Assembly: GCA_029204225.1 (NCBI GenBank)
Contig: CM055109.1
Coordinates: 38,100,991 to 38,164,990 of the forward strand
Source of the DNA: Diphasiastrum complanatum
Taxonomy: Eukaryota; Streptophyta; Lycopodiopsida; Lycopodiales; Lycopodiaceae
Direction: 5' to 3'
Length of the DNA: 64,000 nucleotides
Made by a program: the position numbers and the translations under genes. A model generated the notes under the pieces. That model worked only from the letters and a program-made list of their open reading frames with translations. It made no database searches and was not told the origin of the DNA. Each line of letters opens with the position of its first letter. Within the stretch, counting starts at the first letter, position 1. This document shows positions 62,515 through 64,000 of this stretch, piece by piece.

Positions 62515-64000
62515 CTAAGGCTCGTCAGAGTCATGGTAGGATAAATCATCCGAATCTGTGAACTGCAGATCCCATGGGTCCGCAGATGAATCGGAACTGG
62601 AGGGAGCCATATGTCGTGGTGTGGCCCTGGTTCTGCTGCGTGCTCTAGATCCCTGCTGCATGCCCTGGCTCTGGACCACCCCCCTCTCCCTGCCTCTGCC
62701 TCTGCCTCTCTCCCCTCCTCTGGCCCCCATCTGGCTGCCCCCAGCCCTGTGTCTACTCCGTCGTGCCTGTGTGTCAGGTGGCCGTAACCCTACGCCCTGG
62801 GATGGCCCTACCCACTGTGATGATGCCTGGCCGACGACTGCCTGTGATGCTCCACTCCTGTCTACAAAAAGAGTACTCAGCCCCCCCTCTCCTAGAACCT
62901 CTAGGTCTCCCCCTAGGCCTACGTGCAAGAATGGCTGGATCCTCCTCTGTCTCTGCATCAGGGTCCACCAGCAGGTCAGCCAGGTCATCCCCCTGTGCCT
63001 CCGCCCACATCTCCTCGTCCTCCTCTGTATCTCCCTCAACCCACTCCTCCTCCTCCACATAGTCTGCCCCGAGCATCTCTCCACCCTCCGAGACCTCGTC
63101 ATCTCCCTCCTCAGCCCTCTCCCTCTGCCTCTCTGTCCTCCTCTGCCGCCGTAAAGCCCGTGCGTCAGCCTGTGCCTGTCTGTAGAGCTCTCTATGGATC
63201 TCATCATCCATCTCCTCCTGTGTGGGTGGTGCCTGAGGAGCAGCAGCTATCGAATCCACCAAGCAAGTGTCGGGGTCCACCTGCAACCAAAAACAATACA
63301 TTATTGTTAGGCAGGTATTGTGCAACTCACTGCATATTTTGAAAACAAATCAATTCATCAAAGCATACCAAGAAAAAAGGGGTGATGATGTGACTCACCT
63401 CGAGCATCTGACCCTCTCCTCGTGTGCGCCTCAGCATACGGCCGTTGGTGTTCACAAACACCAACCGCCTACACTGCTCGATGGACAACATGTTCCTCTT
63501 CTGCGTGTGATACAAGGCCCAGGTGCTCCAATTCCGCTCACAAGCTCCTGCAGAACAGTCCTGTGCAAGGACTCTCTCAGCCAATCGCCTCAGGTCACCT
63601 GTGCTGCGCCCGTGGATGCACCACCATGTAACGGGCCTCAGCTGATCCTCCCTCCGCCGACTCTGCTCTCCATCGAAAGGAAACTGGAAGCGCTCAAATG
63701 CGAGCAGCTGGCTTGCAATGTTGGCCAGCATTGGACCTATTGGCAAAAGGAAAAACATGGCACATGTAGGACCCCTCAAATTCAGACACTACCAATGAGT
63801 ACAATACTGCAGTAACATTGCTACCAAACGATTTCTCACACGTACTTGGTCCGGGGCCATACGCGCTCCGTGTACTCCACCCATCCCCGGTGCAGCTCCG
63901 GATCGTCCCTCTCTCGCGTAGAGCGCCACAAGGGGTGCAACATGTGGGCTACGGCGTGGATGGGTCGGTGGAAGTAGTCCCATCTGGCCTCCCAGATGCG
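62515..64000 (-). pseudogene. hAT-family transposase C-terminus, frameshifted, cut by the window edge
   Basis: Three minus-strand coding blocks are visible. At about 63860-64000 is RIWEARWDYFHRPIHAVAHM followed by LHPL, then a frame slip into WVEYTERVWPRTK. At 63399-63736 is PMLANIASQLLAFERF, then LRRLAERVLAQDCSAGACER and NWSTWALYHTQKRN. This is the hAT C-terminal dimerisation signature (C-x-C-ERNWS-type), with donor GAG|GTGAGTC. At 62515-63280 (acceptor TTGCAG) is an acidic/basic tail with DDEIHRELYRQAQADARALR, changing frame at a run of seven G near 62881-62887 and ending DSDDLSYHDSDEP. The family moves by cut-and-paste, making 8-bp duplications. The dimerisation domain is uninterrupted and GC-rich, suggesting a fairly recent or once-selected gene, but two frame slips point to a pseudogene unless they are sequencing errors in homopolymers. 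Confidence 0.82.

Noticed and set aside
62558-63154. 198-residue proline/serine/cysteine-rich plus-strand frame
   Set aside because: It is a shadow of the GC-rich hAT tail on the minus strand, which has matching splice sites and a recognisable domain upstream.

Overview
The window is nuclear DNA from a land plant with a large, repeat-rich genome. The evidence is copia and chromodomain gypsy retrotransposons with plant initiator-Met primer sites (TGGTATCAGAGC type), a short CCCTAAA telomere-type run, long (GA/CT)n tracts, and one conserved spliced gene whose introns are packed with transposon relics. The long introns fit a conifer or other gymnosperm, but this is inference and no species can be named.

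Only one cellular gene is convincing: RIO2, the atypical kinase of 40S ribosome maturation, on the minus strand. Eight exons between 39989 and 56118 join in phase with canonical GT/AG sites. The kinase catalytic loop, the metal-binding IDFPQ motif and the basic C-terminal tail are present. The N-terminal winged-helix part was not found and probably lies beyond 64000. The introns hold a 5'-truncated chromovirus (47643-52320 or further), copia fragments (41480-41990, 45625-45860), GA/CT tracts and short dispersed repeats.

Layout. 1-8117: decayed copia material, including an element with gag at 2548, pol at 5160-7535, a forward LTR at 7554 and a second LTR in inverted orientation at 3685-4292. 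8118-14548: a complete, very young copia element on the minus strand, inserted in that forward LTR. It has the 5-bp target duplication CTTAG, 655-bp LTRs with one visible difference, and a single uninterrupted 1317-residue gag-pol frame. 14602-20931: mostly unrecognised sequence with a 421-bp direct repeat pair. 20932-25186: two decayed copia elements, tail to tail. 25187-28173: unrecognised DNA with two long microsatellites. 28174-32402: a minus-strand chromovirus with an internal deletion and one truncated LTR. 32403-39988: faint gypsy and copia relics and a tRNA-derived SINE-like sequence. 39989-56118: RIO2. 56119-64000: probably the 5' intron or upstream region of RIO2, with a frameshifted hAT transposase C-terminus at the right edge and a series of unusual short-word repeat islands.

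The most unusual observation is a set of small GC-rich islands in AT-rich DNA. Each is built from its own repeated short word, often palindromic (TCGCGA, TTCCGGAA, GGTACC, GATATC, TGACTCG, CTCGGTC). Several sit beside A/T tracts, and at least two are copies of one element in opposite orientation. I do not recognise this family.
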